A stretch of DNA of 64,000 bases from Conus ventricosus (Eukaryota > Mollusca > Gastropoda > Neogastropoda > Conidae), in contig CM031602.1 in the NCBI GenBank assembly GCA_018398815.1, positions 98,126,440 to 98,190,439 on the forward strand, read 5' to 3'. The position numbers and the translations under genes are program-made. Below the pieces are notes generated by a model. It had not been told where the DNA came from. It saw only the letters and a list, made by a program, of their open reading frames with translations, and made no database searches. Of this stretch, positions 33,400-46,509 are shown in pieces (position 1 is the first letter of the stretch; every line of letters starts with the position of its first letter).

Positions 33400-35699
33400 T
33401 GTCAGGTACTGGGGGTCCCGACGGTCCGAACCACGGGGAGAGTGGAGTCAGGCACCCATACCACACTCACCACAAAACAAAAGGGACCCAGGATATACAC
33501 TCAAAGACAATATTTTTGCACATTACAACACACTCACGATGCGCACACACACTAAGTGGGGGTGGAACACTGGCAGAAGAGAGAGGATAGAGTGAAAGGC
33601 AGGAGAAAGGAGGGAAAAGAAGAGTGAGATACAGAGAGATTAAGTACTAGATAGGGGCCAAATAAAATAAAAAAGAAAGAAATGTTAACCCCCCCCCCCC
33701 CCCCCCTGTCCCGGGATGCCCCAAATTACACCTCTATTTTCCCTTAGAAAGAAAAGAAGAAATAGAGACAATCTAAATATGTTCACATTTTAGGGCCTGA
33801 ATTTTCAGGAAAGGAAAGGGAAAAAAAAAAGAAAAAAAAAAAGATAGAAGTCGGGACTTCCAGCCGGCAGTGGAAGCACACAACACCCCTCCCTGCCGCC
33901 CCTCATCAGCTCTCCCCAGCACCGCGGCCAAGGAGGAGGTAGGCCCGGGAGTTCCGAGGAAACAGCCAGACCGTGAACCCACCGGAGAAACAACCAAGCA
34001 AGCAACCCCTAAAGCTGGGGTCAGTACCATGTGGGAATATGATTCCAGTTTGGTCAGTGTCAGAGGGTTGTGGTCGGTTGGTCGAGGCCAAAGAAAAGAA
34101 GAGTGTAAGAGGGAGATAAGAGGGAGGAAAGCAGCAGATAGAAGAATGAAAAGCAGAAAAATGAGGTCCGTCCAATAAGAAAGAGTGGGCGTCCATCGGA
34201 AAATAAAATACTGGGGTAAGGAACAGAGGGCTTGTATTGGTCAAGTCATTTCACACATGATACAGGCCCTAATCTCAATTAACTAAATGTTAATGCAAAC
34301 CTGATAAATTTGCCATGAGTCAACCTTCCTTAATATTTATCCATCTATTTCAATCCAAAACTGACATAGGTAGGAACATTTTAGAAAGAATTATGCATTG
34401 AATCGACAGGTGATTGAACAACCACTGGCAGACTTTCCTTTAAATTAAAAAAACAAAACCACACTAAATATTTCGAACCATCACCCGTAGGCATTTTTGC
34501 TCTTTATATATAAAATGGGTAACGCTATAATGAACACTCACTCGCAAACATGCACACAAGTATTTATGCATTAAACGAAGAACGAAAACATGGGAAGGAG
34601 AAAACAATGACTGGAAGAGGGGGTGGATGAGTGTCCCACACCCACCCCCGGTAAATTGCCCTCAACCAAACACACTGCACTTCACCTCATGAGTCAAAAT
34701 CTACTCTCCAACAAAATAAGATTTAGCTCTTAGCCTCCACCAAAAAGCAAATAGTAGTGTAAAATTATGAAAGAAACGACGGACACTAAATTTCAATGAA
34801 AACTTATTCTTTTGCTCTAGGGCGTGAGCCATACTCGACCGGCAATATCTGGCACTCACAAGATTTTTAGCAGACAACTAAAACAAACCCTGCACAAGAA
34901 GCAGACGAAAACCAGCAGAACACGCAAATCTTTTAGAGAGAAACTAACGATAGAAAGAATTATGACCTCCACCTTAGAATTTGAATAAGTGATTTACACG
35001 AACCGGGGGAAAAGTACGCGAAGAAGCCTATCTGAAGGAACAAAACGTCACTTACCAACAGGCTTGTGAAAAGCTAGCCGTGTGCTACGCTCTGCTCACT
35101 GAAGAACCAGCGTCTCCAACACCAGCCTTCCAACTCTCCCGACGAGGAAAAGAATGGTCGTGAGACCACAGCCTCAGCCTTGGTCAGCAGGAAGAGAGCT
35201 CCCAAGTCGCCAACCACCAAAACCCCTATGCCCAATCCAATGAAGGATAGCACTCCGGGGGTGAGGTGAAGATTCCAATGAAGAAATCAAAACAGCAATG
35301 AAGCTGAACCCGAAAACGCTACCAGGGAAAAGATATGTCTTCGACTCGAGGCTGGACTTTCGCAAAGTGCCAAAAGACGACACCACGACAAACACGTCAG
35401 CTTCGATTCTGGGGTGAGTAAACACGAGAATCTCCGAGAAAAACTGAGGCATACGTGTCAGACCTGACACAGCAAGGCCTCGCGGAAACCCGATGGACAG
35501 TTACAGGTAGAAGGGAGGATGATGAAAACATATATATAGAGGGGGAAGGATGGAGGAAAGGCTACACTGGAACAAGAAATAACGAAAACAGACCCAAAAC
35601 ATATTGCTGGGGTTTTCTGTCGTCGGATGAGAAATAAAAACGAACAGGAAGGATCTCCCCACCTGAATTTTACCCCTGGACAAAACCCTGTACGTGACA
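33400..35699 (-). repeat. 3' LTR of the Gypsy element (2300 bp)
   Basis: It starts TGTCAGG and ends GTGACA on the plus strand. It matches 40856-43283 along its whole length, differing by substitutions, short indels and a missing segment of about 80 bp near 33840. It contains a C run of about 17 at 33689-33706. Confidence 0.92.
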
Positions 35700-35712
35700 A
35701 CACCCCCCGACG
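35700..35712 (-). other. Polypurine tract of the Gypsy element
   Basis: On the minus strand a G-rich tract (CGTCGGGGGGTGT) lies immediately before the 3' LTR, the expected place and type for the plus-strand priming site. Confidence 0.6.
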
Positions 35713-35897
35713 AAAAAGTCTAGTGCCACAGTGGCATAGACTATCCCAGCCTATGACAGAAACAGTGAACACTACAATAATGCGAAAAGCAAACCAAGGG
35801 GAAAACTGGATACGACACCAAGTCGCGAACAACTATTGGTTACACATTTAACCACAGCACGTGGAAGCAGCAATCAAGAACTGGACTCAGGAATTGA

Positions 35898-37383
35898 TCA
35901 CTCCAGCCGACTCAAGTAATCTGCCTCTACATTGTCCCTTCCCGGAATGTGACGGAACTGAAAAGCTAAACTCTGAAGCTCCATGGCCCAACCCATGAGC
36001 CTCTTGCTAACAGGGCGGATTCTGTGGAGATACTGGAGGGGATGGTGACTGACTCCAGGATAAACTCCTTTCCATACAAATATGGATAGAACCGTCTAGT
36101 AGCCCAGACCACAGCAAGGCACTCTTGCTCAATAGTGTGGTAATTTTTCTCAGCGCCCATCAATTTCTTGCTGGCATAAGCCACTGGGAGAAGACCGTTG
36201 CCTTGGTCTTGTAACAGCACAGCTCCAAGACCTATGTTGGAAGCATCAGTCCGCAGGACGAAGGGCTTACACAGGTCTGTGAGTTGCAGAACGGGCTGGC
36301 TGGTGACTGCCCTTTTCAGACTGTTGAAGGCTTCAGTGTCCGTGTCACTCCACAAAAGGGTCTCCGGCTTCCGGCTGAGGTCTTGTCGGTCAGGGCTTGG
36401 CGATATCCGCGAAATGAGGGATGAACTTCTGTAATAACCGACAAGGCCCAGGAAGGAACGAAGCTCCTTTTCGTTCTGGGAGATTTGCACTCCTCTAACA
36501 CGGTCGATCTTGTCTCGTTCCGGTTGGAGGTAGCCTCCCCCCGACAACGTGTCCTAAAAACCGATCTCAGCCTCCCTAGCTGGCACTTGGTTGGCCTTGC
36601 AGCTAGTTTACACTGTTGGAGACGGGCAAACACGAGCTGGATAACCTCCACATGTCGATGCCAATGTTCTGTTGCCAGCAGAAGGTCATCGATGTAGTTG
36701 TGAGCCTCAGGCAGGTTGAGGGTTGCAGCATCATCCTCATGATCCTGCTGAAGACAGCTCCTGCCGTCTTGAGTCCGAAAGGCATGACCTTAAACTGGTA
36801 CTGTCCCTCGGGAGGGGTAAACGCAGTTTTTTTTCCGCGGTCTGAAGGCTCCATAGGAATTTGCCAATAGCCTTTGGCGAGATCAATCTTAGAGAAGTAC
36901 CGAGCCTGAGCTAACTGTGGCAAAGATCTTGTCGATCTCAGGCAACGGTTCTGCATCGAATCTCAAGATCTTGTTCAGCCTCCTGAAGTCTACACAGAAC
37001 CTCATCCTGCCATCGGTCTTGCGTATCAGAAGTATGGGGGACGAATAGGGAGAACTGAAACCGTTCTATGACGTCCATCTGCAACATGGAGTGTATCTCT
37101 TTCTTAATCACATCCATTTGAGAATGAGGTAGAGGATATTGTTTGACCCTGACGGGATCTTCCTGGGTTAGGTCAAGTGCACAAGTTCCCAAGTTTCACT
37201 CAGCGGAACGTCCGTAAGGATGTCTTGGTATTCCTTACACAGATCCAGCACTTGACTTCGTTGACTCTCCGAAAGGTGGTTGGAGATCTTGACGTTCTCC
37301 CCATGTCTCTTCTTGTTGAAGTGCCAAACACAGAATGTCAAACTCCAATGGTGGCACCTCTGCAGTCTCCTCAATCACCATAG
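35898..37383 (-). pseudogene. Gypsy pol: reverse transcriptase and RNase H, frameshifted, no integrase
   Basis: RT motifs in order are F-S-K-I-D-L-A-K-G-Y near 36890-36865, M-P-F-G-L-K near 36785, and the catalytic Y-I-D-D at 36685-36696. RNase H follows, with R-T-D-A-S near 36255-36240 and E-Q-E-C-L-A-V near 36130. The frame ends with the typical D-Y-L-S-R block and a TGA at 35898-35900. In complete Gypsy elements the integrase comes next, but only 200 bp of non-coding sequence remains before the 3' LTR. Frameshifts near 36950, 36690 and 36560 inactivate it. Confidence 0.88.
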
Positions 37384-37405
37384 GGTGAAACCAGCCTGGC
37401 ATTGC

Positions 37406-38119
37406 TCACGCGCTCATACTTTTTGAGCAGGTTGGCGTGCACCAACTTGTCCTTTCCCGCGCACGCGTATCACATAATCCCAGTCCCATCACGCGCTTGA
37501 GAACTGGGAAGGGATGCAGTACCTTTGCCACCACTGACTGCATGGCTGTCAGAGTAGGAGTGACCAACCGGCGATGTACTAGCCCCTTCCGTCGGACGAA
37601 CTCCACAGTGTTCTCTCCACTCGCCTTGGCCCTTTCCACACAAACAGTCGAACCTTGTTTAGGGTGGGATCCTTTGCCTGGAGCGACTTGATGGTATCCT
37701 GCTCCAGGGTGACCGTCTGCTTCTGAGAAAGGGGTTTTAGAAAACGGCCATAAAGCTTCTTTCACCTTGGCCTGAGAACGTGTGGTTACAGCCGCAACCA
37801 CGTCTGGAGGGAGCTCAGGTGAGATCCGTCGGGATTCTCCACTCTCGAAACGAACGGAATTCCCAATGAGGAGAGAATATGCTGGTTTCTTGAGAGCTAC
37901 GGCCCAAACTTTGCCTTCAAAGTAGGGGGTGGAAATATCAAGAAGGACCTGATCTCGCGATGCTTGGAAGTTCTCTTCCACCCTGGCTACGTGGCACGAT
38001 GGTCCTCGGATGGCGTCCTCGGGCACTAATTCCTCGTCCACGAAGTTTGGGCGGTCGCACCTGTATCGCGGATCGCCTCGACTATCTTCTGGCCCACGAC
38101 GGAAGGGAAAGTTGGGCAC
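37406..38119 (-). pseudogene. Gypsy aspartic protease region, frameshifted
   Basis: The active-site motif D-T-G-A lies at 38056-38067 on the minus strand, followed by a typical beta-rich domain with L-L-I-G-N near 37870. A linker to RT fills the rest. The frame changes right after the D-T-G-A motif. The enzyme would process the Gag-Pol polyprotein. Confidence 0.75.
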
Positions 38120-39543
38120 TCTGGATAGTCACCTCATCCTCCCCGTAGGAGACAGTGACTCGAAGACCACCCGGACTTGCCCCCTTGTTTCCTCTGCGGA
38201 CAGTCACAGACGACAGTCCGCGCTTCCCACAGAGGAAGCAAGCCCGAGGTTCCGGACCAGAGCCTCCCCGGGAAGAGGGTTTTCCTGCCTCAGCGGAGGA
38301 GGCTCCTTTTAATCCCCCTGTTTGCGTTCCTTCTCCCCTTGGTCCAGACAGGGACTGACGAAAGTGACGCTTGGCGTCCGCGAAGGCTTCAGCTATCCTG
38401 ATGGCCTGGGCGAAGGTCTTCGGTTGCGACTCTCCCAGCTTGAATTGCAGATCCGGTGATACGGAATTGGAGAGCTGCTCGAGTAAAAGACAATCCTTTG
38501 TGTCCATTTCCGAAGCCTCGATCCAATATTCAAAGGGTGCGTCTCAAGCGTTCGCCAAACTGTTTTGAAAGTCTCATCGGAATCCTTCCTCATGGTGCGG
38601 AATTTCTTCCGGTAAGATTCAGCAGTCAGATGTAGGCGAGATCGAAGAGCAGCTTTCAGGTCCTGGTAAGAAGTACCTGGCGGAATGTCCACGAAAGCTT
38701 CTTTTGCCTTCCCAGTCAGGCTTGCAATCGGGTACAGTGCCTTCTTTTCGTCTGAAAGCTTATATGCAGCGGCCATCACTTCAAAGGGCTCGATGTACGT
38801 ATCGATGTTGTCGGCCGAGCTGAAGGTAGGCATCTGGAGTTTCGGTGGTGCCAAAGGGAACTCCTCTCCCCCGCTAGGATGTCTCTTGTCCCCGGTGGGG
38901 GTGACACTGATCCGTCAACGGGGCGTAGATGACCAAGGAGTTCTTCCTTCAGCCTTTGACGTTCTTCTTCCAGATCCTTCCTTTCTCGAGCTTCTCTTTC
39001 TCTTCTTTCTTCTCTCTCTAGTCTCTTCTCCTCCATCTCCTCTCTCCATCGCCGTTCCTTCTCCTCTCTCTCCAACTTCTTTTCCTCCATTTCCATTTTC
39101 CACAGTCTCTCTTCTTTGGCTTCTCTCTCCTCCTTTTCCAGTCTCCTCTCCTCCCGCTCTCTCTTTTCCCTCGCTTCTCTCTCTTCCTTTTCCATTTTTC
39201 CAGGCGAGGAAGGGGCCCAAAGGGGAGGACGCGGGGAAATGGGTAACGGGGAGGAAGGACTTCCCAGGACGGGTGGAAAGGACCTCTTGGTCTCTCTTCG
39301 GTCATACGTCGGCTTGGGGTCCTGGAAGTGAAGTCTGGAGCTTTTATAGGAGAGTGCATGCCTGGGGAGTCTTTGCCAATCCAGATTCCGCAGTGACAGT
39401 GACGAGGGGAGTGGCAGCACCAGATGAATAAACCATTTGAGTGGTAGTACTCATAGTCGCCTGCACTACAGGACTGTCTAAGCCTGGAACGATAATAATC
39501 TTCTTACATAGAGCGAGTAATAGGCGGTATCAGAAGGATCCAT
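38120..39543 (-). pseudogene. Gypsy gag, frameshifted
   Basis: A plausible ATG is at 39541-39543. The N-terminal part (39220-38950) is an extreme Glu/Arg/Lys coiled coil. It is followed by a capsid-like helical domain beginning M-A-P-P-K-L-Q-M-P (38854) and then a nucleocapsid part with one partial zinc knuckle, C-F-L-C-G-K, near 38240. The zinc knuckle runs out of frame. Gag would form the cytoplasmic particle. A stop soon after the start codon and at least three frameshifts inactivate it. Confidence 0.8.
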
Positions 39544-40855
39544 GGTGTGGTGTCACTTGACGTGGAATCAAACGTCAATAGAAAAAGGTGCCCGAAAGGT
39601 GGACACAGTCGAGCCGTGGGGAAGAATACAGGTTCCACTGTATGTGAAGCAATACAACACCCAGCTTGGAGAACTGTCCACTACTAAGTGACCACCAAAC
39701 TAAGAAAACCAAAAGGGAAATATCATGCAGTGCTCCCACACGGGCAAACACAAGGCTGTGAAAGATCACACTACTGTGATCAAGAAACGCAACTGCTATG
39801 GGACGGCGCAATGTGCGGATATCAACCCAACAATAGTTCTCTTACGACTCCAAGAATTCCCACTAAGTCTCAGAAGACTAGTCACGGGTAGTATTTCCAA
39901 CAGTAAAAGTTAGAGATATCAACCCAAGTACCCAAAAATCACCGAAGTATGTTTCCCCAAAGGCAAAATATACTGAAGTTCAATAACGAGCCAAACAGTA
40001 TGGAAATTCTTTTCCCAAAACAAAGTAGCAAATCCGTCTAAGTCAAACTGTTTATCTAACAAAGAGTCGTCTTCTTTAAGGAACCAAATAACCTGACACA
40101 GGCTTCTCGCCTACTCTCTAAAAGAAGCGTCTGATTGAAACAGACAACTGCACACTGATTGGAGAACGACGACTCTAAGATTATAGAATAGATGAAATCC
40201 TGTCCATTATCCAATTCACGTCGATCAGTCAAGGCTTATCTTGCTTAGAGCGACTGACTCAACTAACCAACAAAAGCTGTTTAACACACACCGTTTTCCA
40301 TGAACTGGGAAAAAGTTTCAAACGATCAAAAAGGTGTCACAAAAAGTCGCCACAAATAGCAACTCCCCCAGGAAAAGAACAATGAGTATTCACGCGCCCC
40401 ACTTATAAACAAGGAACAAAAAAAAAAACCAAAAAAACAAACGAAAGGTTATGTAAATCCTTCCACCTAAACGAGGAATAGGCGTAACGGATTTTAAAAC
40501 ACCCAAGGGGAAGAATAACAACGCAAAAATCCTGCAAACACACACAAAATAACGCAAGTATTCCCGCAGAAAATCAAATGGTTATTTATTTTTATTTTAT
40601 TTTTTTAAATTGACAAAACATGGTGAGGAGAGCAGCGGTATGCAATAAGGCAGTAAGAGGCGCGAGGGACACTCGACCCCACTCCCCTCTCCCTACTACT
40701 CCTCCCCCAAAAGGGCTTCCTACACTCTAAAGCCCTACCCAGTCAACCTCCCACTAAAACACAATCACAAAACGAGACAAAGGGATCCTGCGCCCGTATA
40801 AGGCGGCAGACTACCCAACTAAACCACTCTCCCCGGCATCTCTAAACCCAAAAAA
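39544..40855 (-). other. Gypsy 5' leader, with a tRNA-like patch near the LTR
   Basis: The 1.3 kb between the 5' LTR and gag shows no coding. On the minus strand 40843-40760 reads GGGGAGAGTGGTTTAGTTGG... with an RNA polymerase III A-box-like word, and could be a tRNA-derived fragment inserted next to the primer site. I could not identify a primer-binding site: the six-A run beside the LTR (40850-40855) suggests the boundary is altered. Confidence 0.45.
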
Positions 40856-41148
40856 GTCAGGTATTGGGGGTCCCGACGGTCCGAACCACAGGGAGAGTGG
40901 AGTCGGGCATCCATACCACAAATCACCACAAAACACAAGGACCCAGGATATACACTCAAAGACAATATTTATTGCACATTACAAACACACTCATGCTGCG
41001 CACACACACTAAGTGGGGGTGGGAACCACTGGCAGAAGAGAGAGGAAGAGAGAAAGGCAGGAGAAAGGAGGGAAAAGAAGAGCGAGATACAGAGAGATTA
41101 ACTACTAGATAGGGGCCAAATAAAAAATAAAAGAAAGAAATGTTAAAG

Positions 41149-41183
<35 letters not shown>

Positions 41184-43283
41184 TCCCGGGATGCCCCAAA
41201 TTACACCTCTATTTTCCCTTAGAAAGAAAAGAAGAAATAGAGACAATCTAAATATGTTCACATCACAGGGCCTGAATTTTCAGGAAAGGAAGGGGAAAAA
41301 ATAAAGAACAAAAAAAGAAATGAAGAGGAGACAGAGGGGCCTGGAAACCCCTACCACACCACTCAGACACTTCCAACTAACACACTCACTTGTGTCAAAC
41401 CAAGTCCAATGATGTCTTGATGGAAGTCGGGACTTCCAGCCGGCAGTGGAAGCACACAACACCCCACCTGCCGTCTCCTCAGCAGCTCTCCCCAGCACCG
41501 CGGCCAAGGAGGAGGTAGGCCCGGGAGTTCCGAGGAAACAGCCAGACCGCGAACCACCGGAGAAACAACCAAGCAAGCAAGCCCTAAAGCTGGGGTCAGT
41601 AACCATGGTGGGAATATGATTTCAGTTTGGTCAGTGTCAGAGGGTTGTGGTCGTTGGTCGAGGCCAAAGAAAGAAGAGTGTAAGAGGGAGATAAGAGGGA
41701 GGAAAGCAGCAGATAGAAGAATGAAAAGCAGAAAAATGAGGTCCGTCCAATAAGAAAGAGTAGGCGTCCATCGGAAAATAAAATACTGAGGTAAGGAACA
41801 GAGGGCTTGTATTGGTCAAGTCATGTCACACATGATACAGGCCCTAATCTCAATTAACTAAATGTTAATGCAAACCTAATAAATTTGCCATGAGTCAACC
41901 TTCCTTAATATTTATCCATCTATTTCAATCCAAAAATGACATAGGTAGGAACATTTTAGAAAGAATTATGCATTGAATCGACAGGTGATTGAGCACCACT
42001 GGCAGACTTTCCTTTAAAATTAAAAAAAAAAAACACTAACTATTTCGAACCATCACCCGTAGGCATTTTGCTCTTTTATATATAAAATGGGTAACGCTAT
42101 AATGAACACTCACCCGCAAACATGCACACAAGTATTTATGCATTAAACGAAGAACGAAACATGGGGAGGAGAAAACAATGACTGAAGAGAGGGTGGATGA
42201 GTGTCCCCACACCCACCCCCGGTAAATTTGCCCTCAACCAAACACAACCGCGCTTCACCTCATGAGTCAAAATCTACTCTCCAACAAAATAAGACTTAGG
42301 CTCTTAGCCCCACCAAAAAGCAAATAGTAGTGTAAAATTATGAAAGTACGACGGACACTAAATTTCAATGAAAACTTATTCTTTTGCTCTATGCGTGAGC
42401 CATACTCGACCGGCAATATCTGGCACTCACAAGATTTTTAGCAGGACAACTAAAACAAACCCTGCACAAGAAGCAGACGAAAACCAGCAGAACCACGCAA
42501 ATCTTTTAGAGAGAAACTAACGATAGAAAGAATTATGACCTCCACCTTAGAATTTGAAAAAGTGATTTACTTTACACGAACCGGGGAAAAGTACAACGAA
42601 GAAGCCTACTGAAGGAACAAAACGTCACATAACCCACAGGCTTGTGAAAAGCTAGCCGTGTGCTATGCTCTGCTCACTGAAGAACCAGCGTCTCCAACAC
42701 CGGCCTCCCAACCTCTCCCGATGAGGAAAAGAATGGTAGTGAGACCACAGCCCCAGCCCTGGTCAGCAGGAAGAGAGCTCCCAAGTCCCCAACCACCAAA
42801 ACCCCTATGCCCAATCCAATGAAGGATAGCACTCCGGGGTGAGGTGAAGATTCCAATGAAGAAATCAAAACAGCAATGAAGCTGAACCCGAAAACGCTAC
42901 CAGGGAGAAGATAATTATGTCTTCGACTCGAGGCTGGACTTTCGCAAAGTGCCAAAAGACGACACCCGCGACAAACACGTCAGCTTCGATTCTAGGGTGA
43001 GTAAACACGAGAATCTCCGAGAAAAACTGAGGCATGCATGTCAGACCTGACACAGCGAGGCCTCGCGGAAACCCGTGGACAGTTATAGGTAGGAGGGAGG
43101 ATGATGAAAACAGATTATATAGAGGGGGAAGGATGGAGGAAAGGCTACACTGGAACAAGAAATAAACGAAAACAGGACCCAAAACATATTGCTAGGGTTT
43201 CTGTCGTCGGATGGGAAATAAAAACGAACAGGAAGGATCACCCCACCTGAATATTACCCCTGGACAAAAACCTGTTCGTGACA
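40856..43283 (-). repeat. 5' LTR of the Gypsy element (2428 bp)
   Basis: It is homologous to 33400-35699. The left edge lacks the first TG bases seen in the other LTR; the right edge ends GTGACA. It contains a C run of about 31 (41152-41182), longer than in the other LTR, and an extra segment around 41330-41415. Confidence 0.92.
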
Positions 43284-43287
43284 CTAA

Positions 43288-46200
43288 TGTTGTAACTGTC
43301 CGCTTTCAACTTGCTAAAAAGTTCAAAGAAATGTAAAAGTTCTGGATGCTGAAGGTATGCGGCCAGCTATGGGCCCCCAAAGCTGACAGCGAAAACCGAC
43401 AGAACCAGAAAGTCCCTCTTCGAAGAGTGTGAGATTATCTTCAAAGCCAGAACCAGAGCAGTAAGTTCAGCAAATAGACAGAAGCATCTGAATGTATATG
43501 TTCCAACAGTATCTGAGAAGGAGCCCCAGGGCAGTAGGCTGCACAGGCCACTCCATCTTCAGACCCTTTGGAACCGTCAGTGAAAACTTTTTGATAGGAT
43601 GGGAATTTCGAACAGAGGTCCCGCATACAAATGCCTTGTACGCCAGAGAGCTGGTAGACTCTTTGCGAAAAGCTGCAAGATCGAAACGAATCTCTGGTGT
43701 GAAAAAGGTCCACGGAGTTGAATCCGGAAACTTGGAAAAATCGGACACAACTCCTAGGACTAGACCTGCATTCCCGCACGTGAGCCGCATACGAAGACCA
43801 AACGGCGGAATACATTTCGGGTTGTTTTCAAACTTACTTTGGAACGGAGGGTCAAAGACACAGTCATAGGCAGGATTCTGCGGTTCTGAGAACAGCCGGA
43901 TATAATAATTCAAAGACAGTTTTCAGCCTGCGGTTGGACAGTGAAGGTTCACACCGCCTCTACATACAGGCTGTACACAGGGGTGGTGCGGAATGCTCCA
44001 AAACAGAGACGAAGCCCTTGATGGTGGATAGGGTCCAAGAGTTTGAGGTAAGACGATCTTGCAGAGCCGTACACAGCACAACCGTAGTCCAGTTATGGAA
44101 CGGACCAAGGGTCTGTAGAGGTGCAGCAAAGTTTTCTAATCAGCGCCCCAGTCAGTGTGCGCTACGACCCGCAGAAAATTCAGTGCTTTCTGGCAAGCAG
44201 TTTTGAGGTTTTTGATGTGGTTGAAAAAGTTAAGTTTTCTGGTCCCAAAAATAACCCCTATAAATTTGGCCTCTTTGACAGCTGGAATGGGAGATTTCCG
44301 TACTTGAAGTTCAGGATCTGGAAAAAAACTGACGGAAATTATGGAAGTGAATACACTGTTTTTTGTAGCAGAAAAGGTGAAACCGTTTTCATCCGCCCAC
44401 TGATGGATTTATCCACGCAAAGCTGGAGCCTGCGCTGGACACTCGGGTACAGGCTCCAGTTGCGTAGACAGCGAAATCATCCACAAACAATGAGCAGTCT
44501 GAACCCTGCTGAACTGATTGAACAATGTGTTGATCTTAATGCTAAAGAGGGCAGGACACAGTATGCTCCCCTGTGGAACACCCAACTCCTGCTCGTGGAC
44601 ATCAGAGAGAGTGGTGCCAACCCGGACCTGAAACTCTCGTTCTGCCAAAAAAATTTTGAATGAAAAACGGAAGAGACCTCGAAAACCCAGATCATGGAGA
44701 TCATGAAGTATCCCCGACTTCCAGGTGGTATCGTAGGCCTTCTCCAAGTCAAAGAAAATTGCCACTGCATGCTGTCTGTTCAAAAAGGCGTTCCGAAGTG
44801 TAGATTCCAGACGAATCAAATGGTCAACTGTAGTCCGATGTTTTGGAAACCACACTGTTCTTTCGCCAAAAGGCCATCGGTTTCCAGTTTCCACATGAGC
44901 CTAGCATTGACCATTTTCTCCATCAATTACAGACACAGCTGGTCAAAGCTATGGGACGGTAGTTTGATGGATTAGAAAGATCTTTTCCAGGTTTGGGGAT
45001 GGGAATAATGAGGGCTTTTCACCAAGAGGTGGAAAGAAACCTGTAGTCAACACAATGTTGTATACATGTAGCAGTATGTTCAGACCTTCTTGCGGAAGAT
45101 GTTTCAACATTGATAATGGATTTCATCTATACCTGGAGAGGAATCGCTGCAAGAGAGTAAGGCAGATTTCAGTTCGTTTAACGTGAAAGGAAGATTGTAG
45201 TCTTCCATGTTGTCTGACGAAAAGTTGCAGGGTGAATTTTCTTTAAGGGCTTTGTTTTTTGACAAAAGTGGCTGATTTGTTAGAAAGGAGGAATTCTTTT
45301 AAATGGTTGAAGCAAGCAGATTAGCAACTGCTTTTTTTCTTTTTAGTTATTAAAAGGGTCTGAAAACTTGAGATGGTTCACAGTGGGACAGGTGTTCTTC
45401 CCTTTGATTTTCTTAATGATGTTCCACACTTTTTTCTTGGAAGTTTTCGATGTCAGCCTGGGGCAGAAGCTTCTCCAGGACCGACGTTTACTGATTTTAA
45501 AAGTGTGTCTCGATTTAGCACGGAGTTTCTGATTGGCTCGAGCGTTGGGACCCGAAGGTCGTTGTATACCCGACGCTGAGCCTGTTTTCGAACTTTGGAA
45601 ATTTGTTGGCAGTCTGAATCGAACCAGGGTGTTTTTTGGCATTTGAAGTTTATCGGAAGACACTGGAAACAGGCTTTAGCACATTTGATCACAGTGTTAG
45701 TCAGAGATTCTGCTGGGTCCAGACTCTGAAAAAAATCAGTGTCCTAGAATTCCTTAGAAATAGTGGCTGCAAATAGATCCCAGTTTGCTTTCTTATAATT
45801 TAGATGTTGTGAGACAAAGACGTGTTCAGTTATTACGGTTGTAGAAGGACAGGGAAATGATCACTTCCATGCAGATCGTCATGGACAGACCACTCATAGT
45901 CCAGGACCCAGCGAGGGGTCACAAATCGACAAAAACTAAACACGAAAGTGAACCTGTGGAAAAGTGAGGTAAGTTGCAGATCCGTCGTTCAGACAACACA
46001 AATCCAAATCCGAAAGGACATCCTCAATTAGCAGACCTCTGGATGACGTACTGACACTACCCCAAAGAGGATTGGACCGTTAAAGTCACCCAACAGCAAA
46101 AAAGGTCGAGGAAGTTCTCCTATCAGACTGATAAGGTCCTGACGACAAACCGGGACAGAAGGTGGAAGATAAAGGGAACAGATTGTCACAGTCTTGTGGA

Positions 46201-46483
46201 GAGTGACTCTCGCAGCTACAGCCTGAAGGAGGTAGACAGAGCGACAGGACTATACAGCAAAGTTTTGTGTATGAGAAGGGCAACACCGCCCGACAGTCCC
46301 AACGTGGATGGTTGTGCAGGTTTGAAAGAATATTAAAGCCAGAAAGAGTGAAGGTCTTCTGGCTTTGAATTTGAGTTTCCTGAAGAGCCACGACGGAAGG
46401 TTTATAGATTGACACAGAAGCTGCAGCTCCTCGAAGTTGGAATTTAGTCCACGGATATTCCAATGGAATACTGTACTATCCAT
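43288..46483 (-). pseudogene. LINE ORF2: endonuclease, RT and start of RNase H
   Basis: The ATG is at 46481-46483. Endonuclease blocks are W-N-I-R-G-L-N (near 46465) and A-L-Q-E-T-Q (near 46390). A linker with P-W-F-D-S-D-C lies near 45610. RT shows F-D-L-E-K-A-Y-D near 44745, G-V-P-Q-G-S near 44570 and the catalytic F-V-D-D at 44476-44487. RNase H begins with F-T-D-G-S-K at 43566-43587. The gene resumes beyond the LTR insertion at 33399. The catalytic residues survive, but at least six frameshifts or stops break the frame. It would nick the target and copy the element's RNA there. Confidence 0.85.
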
Positions 46484-46509
46484 GGTGCAGAGGGCGAAAA
46501 GGAGAGAGA

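Larger units (their letters stand above)
33400..43283 (-). mobile_element. Gypsy-type LTR retrotransposon inserted in the LINE
   Basis: It is bounded by two long direct repeats (33400-35699 and 40856-43283) with TG...CA ends and flanked by the 4-bp target duplication CTAA (33396-33399 and 43284-43287). The internal region carries, on the minus strand, gag, an aspartic protease, RT and RNase H. No integrase domain follows RNase H. Joining the flanks restores a continuous LINE reading frame, which proves insertion into the LINE. All frames are broken, so the copy is inactive. Confidence 0.92.

Noticed and set aside
38685..39431. 248-codon plus-strand frame opposite gag
   Set aside because: It is the shadow of the Glu/Arg-rich gag coiled coil (read as Ser/Phe/Pro-rich) with no recognisable domain.
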